Of a stretch of 11,833 bases of DNA, positions 11,236 through 11,833 are shown in pieces (the first letter of the stretch is position 1; each line of letters opens with the position of its first letter). Made by a program: the position numbers and the translations under genes. This DNA comes from Desulfobacterales bacterium C00003106 (GTDB lineage: Bacteria; Desulfobacterota; Desulfobacteria; Desulfobacterales; C00003106). The notes under the pieces were generated by a model. That model searched no databases. It had not been told where the DNA came from and saw nothing but the letters and a program-made list of their open reading frames with translations. The DNA is taken from positions 1 through 11,833 of the forward strand of contig MAXM01000217.1 of the NCBI GenBank assembly GCA_001751015.1, written 5' to 3'.

Positions 11236-11833
11236 ATGAAACTCGGAAGATCGATATTGACAGTTTTGCTGCTGGGCATATTCGGGATATTTGCATTTTC
11301 GGCTTCGGCTATAGCCGCCGATCATGAGGCTGCAGCAACGGATGTGGAAGAACACGACGCAGCGAAAGGGCATGAACAAGGTCATGCCACGGTGACAGGG
11401 CATGAGGCAGCGGCAGGACATGAAGATGGTCATGCGGCGGAGGGGGGGCATGGAGAAGGTCACGGGGGGCATGTCAACCTGGGCGAGATCCTGCCGCTCT
11501 GGAGCTGCATCCCGTTTGCGTGCATGCTTCTTTCTATAGCGTTGTTTCCGCTTCTCGCGCCTCATTTCTGGCATCACCACTTTGGCAAGGTGTCCGCCTT
11601 TTGGGCGGCGTCTCTGTCTATTCCCTTTTTGATTGCCTTTAAGGGGGTTGCGGTGCATGAGATTCTGCATATCGTCCTTGCCGACTATGTCCCATTTATT
11701 ATACTTCTATGGGCGCTTTTTACGGTCTCGGGGGGCATCGTTCTCAAGGGGACACTGCGCGGGACCCCGATTGTAAATACTGTTATGATTCTTATCGGCA
11801 CGGTGCTTGCCTCATGGATGGGAACTACAGGGG
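11236..11833 (+). CDS. CitMHS_2/NhaD-like sodium:proton antiporter, 5' part
   Basis: The first 199 codons are visible and the gene runs off the right edge. Residues 1-28 look like a signal peptide or first helix (MKLGRSILTVLLLG... ending SAIAA). A linker at about 29-80 carries ten histidines (30, 40, 46, 50, 56, 62, 66, 72, 76, 79) among Glu, Ala and Gly in GHE/GH repeats. From about 82 the sequence LGEILPLWS, the SIALFPLLAPHFWHHHFGKVSAFWA block (98-122), FIILLWALFTVSGGI and the final ILIGTVLASWMGTTG match bacterial sodium:proton antiporters of the ion-transporter superfamily (CitMHS_2/NhaD type). The start ATG has GAGGAGGT about 9 nt upstream. The His linker may bind metal or sense pH; that is inference. 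Substrate is assigned by family only. Confidence 0.85.
   Translation, partial: MKLGRSILTVLLLGIFGIFAFSASAIAADHEAAATDVEEHDAAKGHEQGHATVTGHEAAAGHEDGHAAEGGHGEGHGGHVNLGEILPLWSCIPFACMLLSIALFPLLAPHFWHHHFGKVSAFWAASLSIPFLIAFKGVAVHEILHIVLADYVPFIILLWALFTVSGGIVLKGTLRGTPIVNTVMILIGTVLASWMGTTG

Noticed and set aside
11183..11239. 18-codon upstream ORF overlapping the antiporter start (ATGA)
   Set aside because: The overlap is suggestive, but the ORF lacks a ribosome-binding site. The weak sigma-54 start near 11214 would begin inside it, so I do not list it as a gene.

Overview
The window carries three transport and energy-conservation blocks that together look like a membrane sodium/proton and electron-transfer module of a Gram-negative bacterium. 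Ferredoxin-rich RnfB, RseC, sigma-54-type promoters and moderate GC suggest an anaerobe such as a Desulfobacterota or Nitrospirota member. That placement is an inference from gene content; no rRNA or other marker is present.

Left block (1-4479, minus strand): a universal stress protein (Usp) gene heads an Mrp/Mbh-type cation/proton antiporter operon. The order of transcription is usp, mrpE, mrpB, a Fis-type sigma-54-activator-like regulator, mrpF, mrpG, an MbhD-like subunit, an MbhE-like subunit, mrpC, and the first 20 codons of an MrpD-like subunit running off the left edge. Most junctions overlap or touch. The regulator keeps the NtrC-family fold, but almost every catalytic position I can check is substituted. 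This includes Walker A, Walker B, GAFTGA, both arginine-finger positions and sensor II.

Middle block (4875-10827, plus strand): rnfC, rnfD, rnfG, rnfE, rnfA, rnfB, then a 29-codon ORF, a second Usp and an rseC-like gene. This is a complete six-subunit Rnf complex. RnfC lacks the glycine-rich flavin/NADH motif, and RnfD lacks the threonine that normally carries covalent FMN. RnfG keeps its SGAT flavinylation site, and all iron-sulfur cysteines of RnfB and of the RnfC C-terminus are present.

Right block (11236-11833, plus strand, cut by the window edge): the N-terminal 199 codons of a CitMHS_2/NhaD-like sodium:proton antiporter. It has a signal-peptide-like start and a histidine-rich linker.

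Regulation: the two long intergenic regions (4480-4874 and 10828-11235) share a gapless element of about 44 bp (4539-4582 and 10928-10971). On the minus strand each copy contains a good sigma-54 promoter (GG-N10-GC with TTGCT). The first copy is correctly placed to drive usp-mrp. The second points at no gene, only into a 75-bp structure bounded by a perfect 10-bp inverted repeat, so it could drive a small RNA. The antiporter upstream region also holds several stacked dyads. Sigma-70-like promoters fit the rnf operon. Two short octamer/heptamer repeat patches lie at operon seams (3888-3927 and 8359-8388). I saw no tRNA, rRNA, CRISPR array, integrase or transposase.
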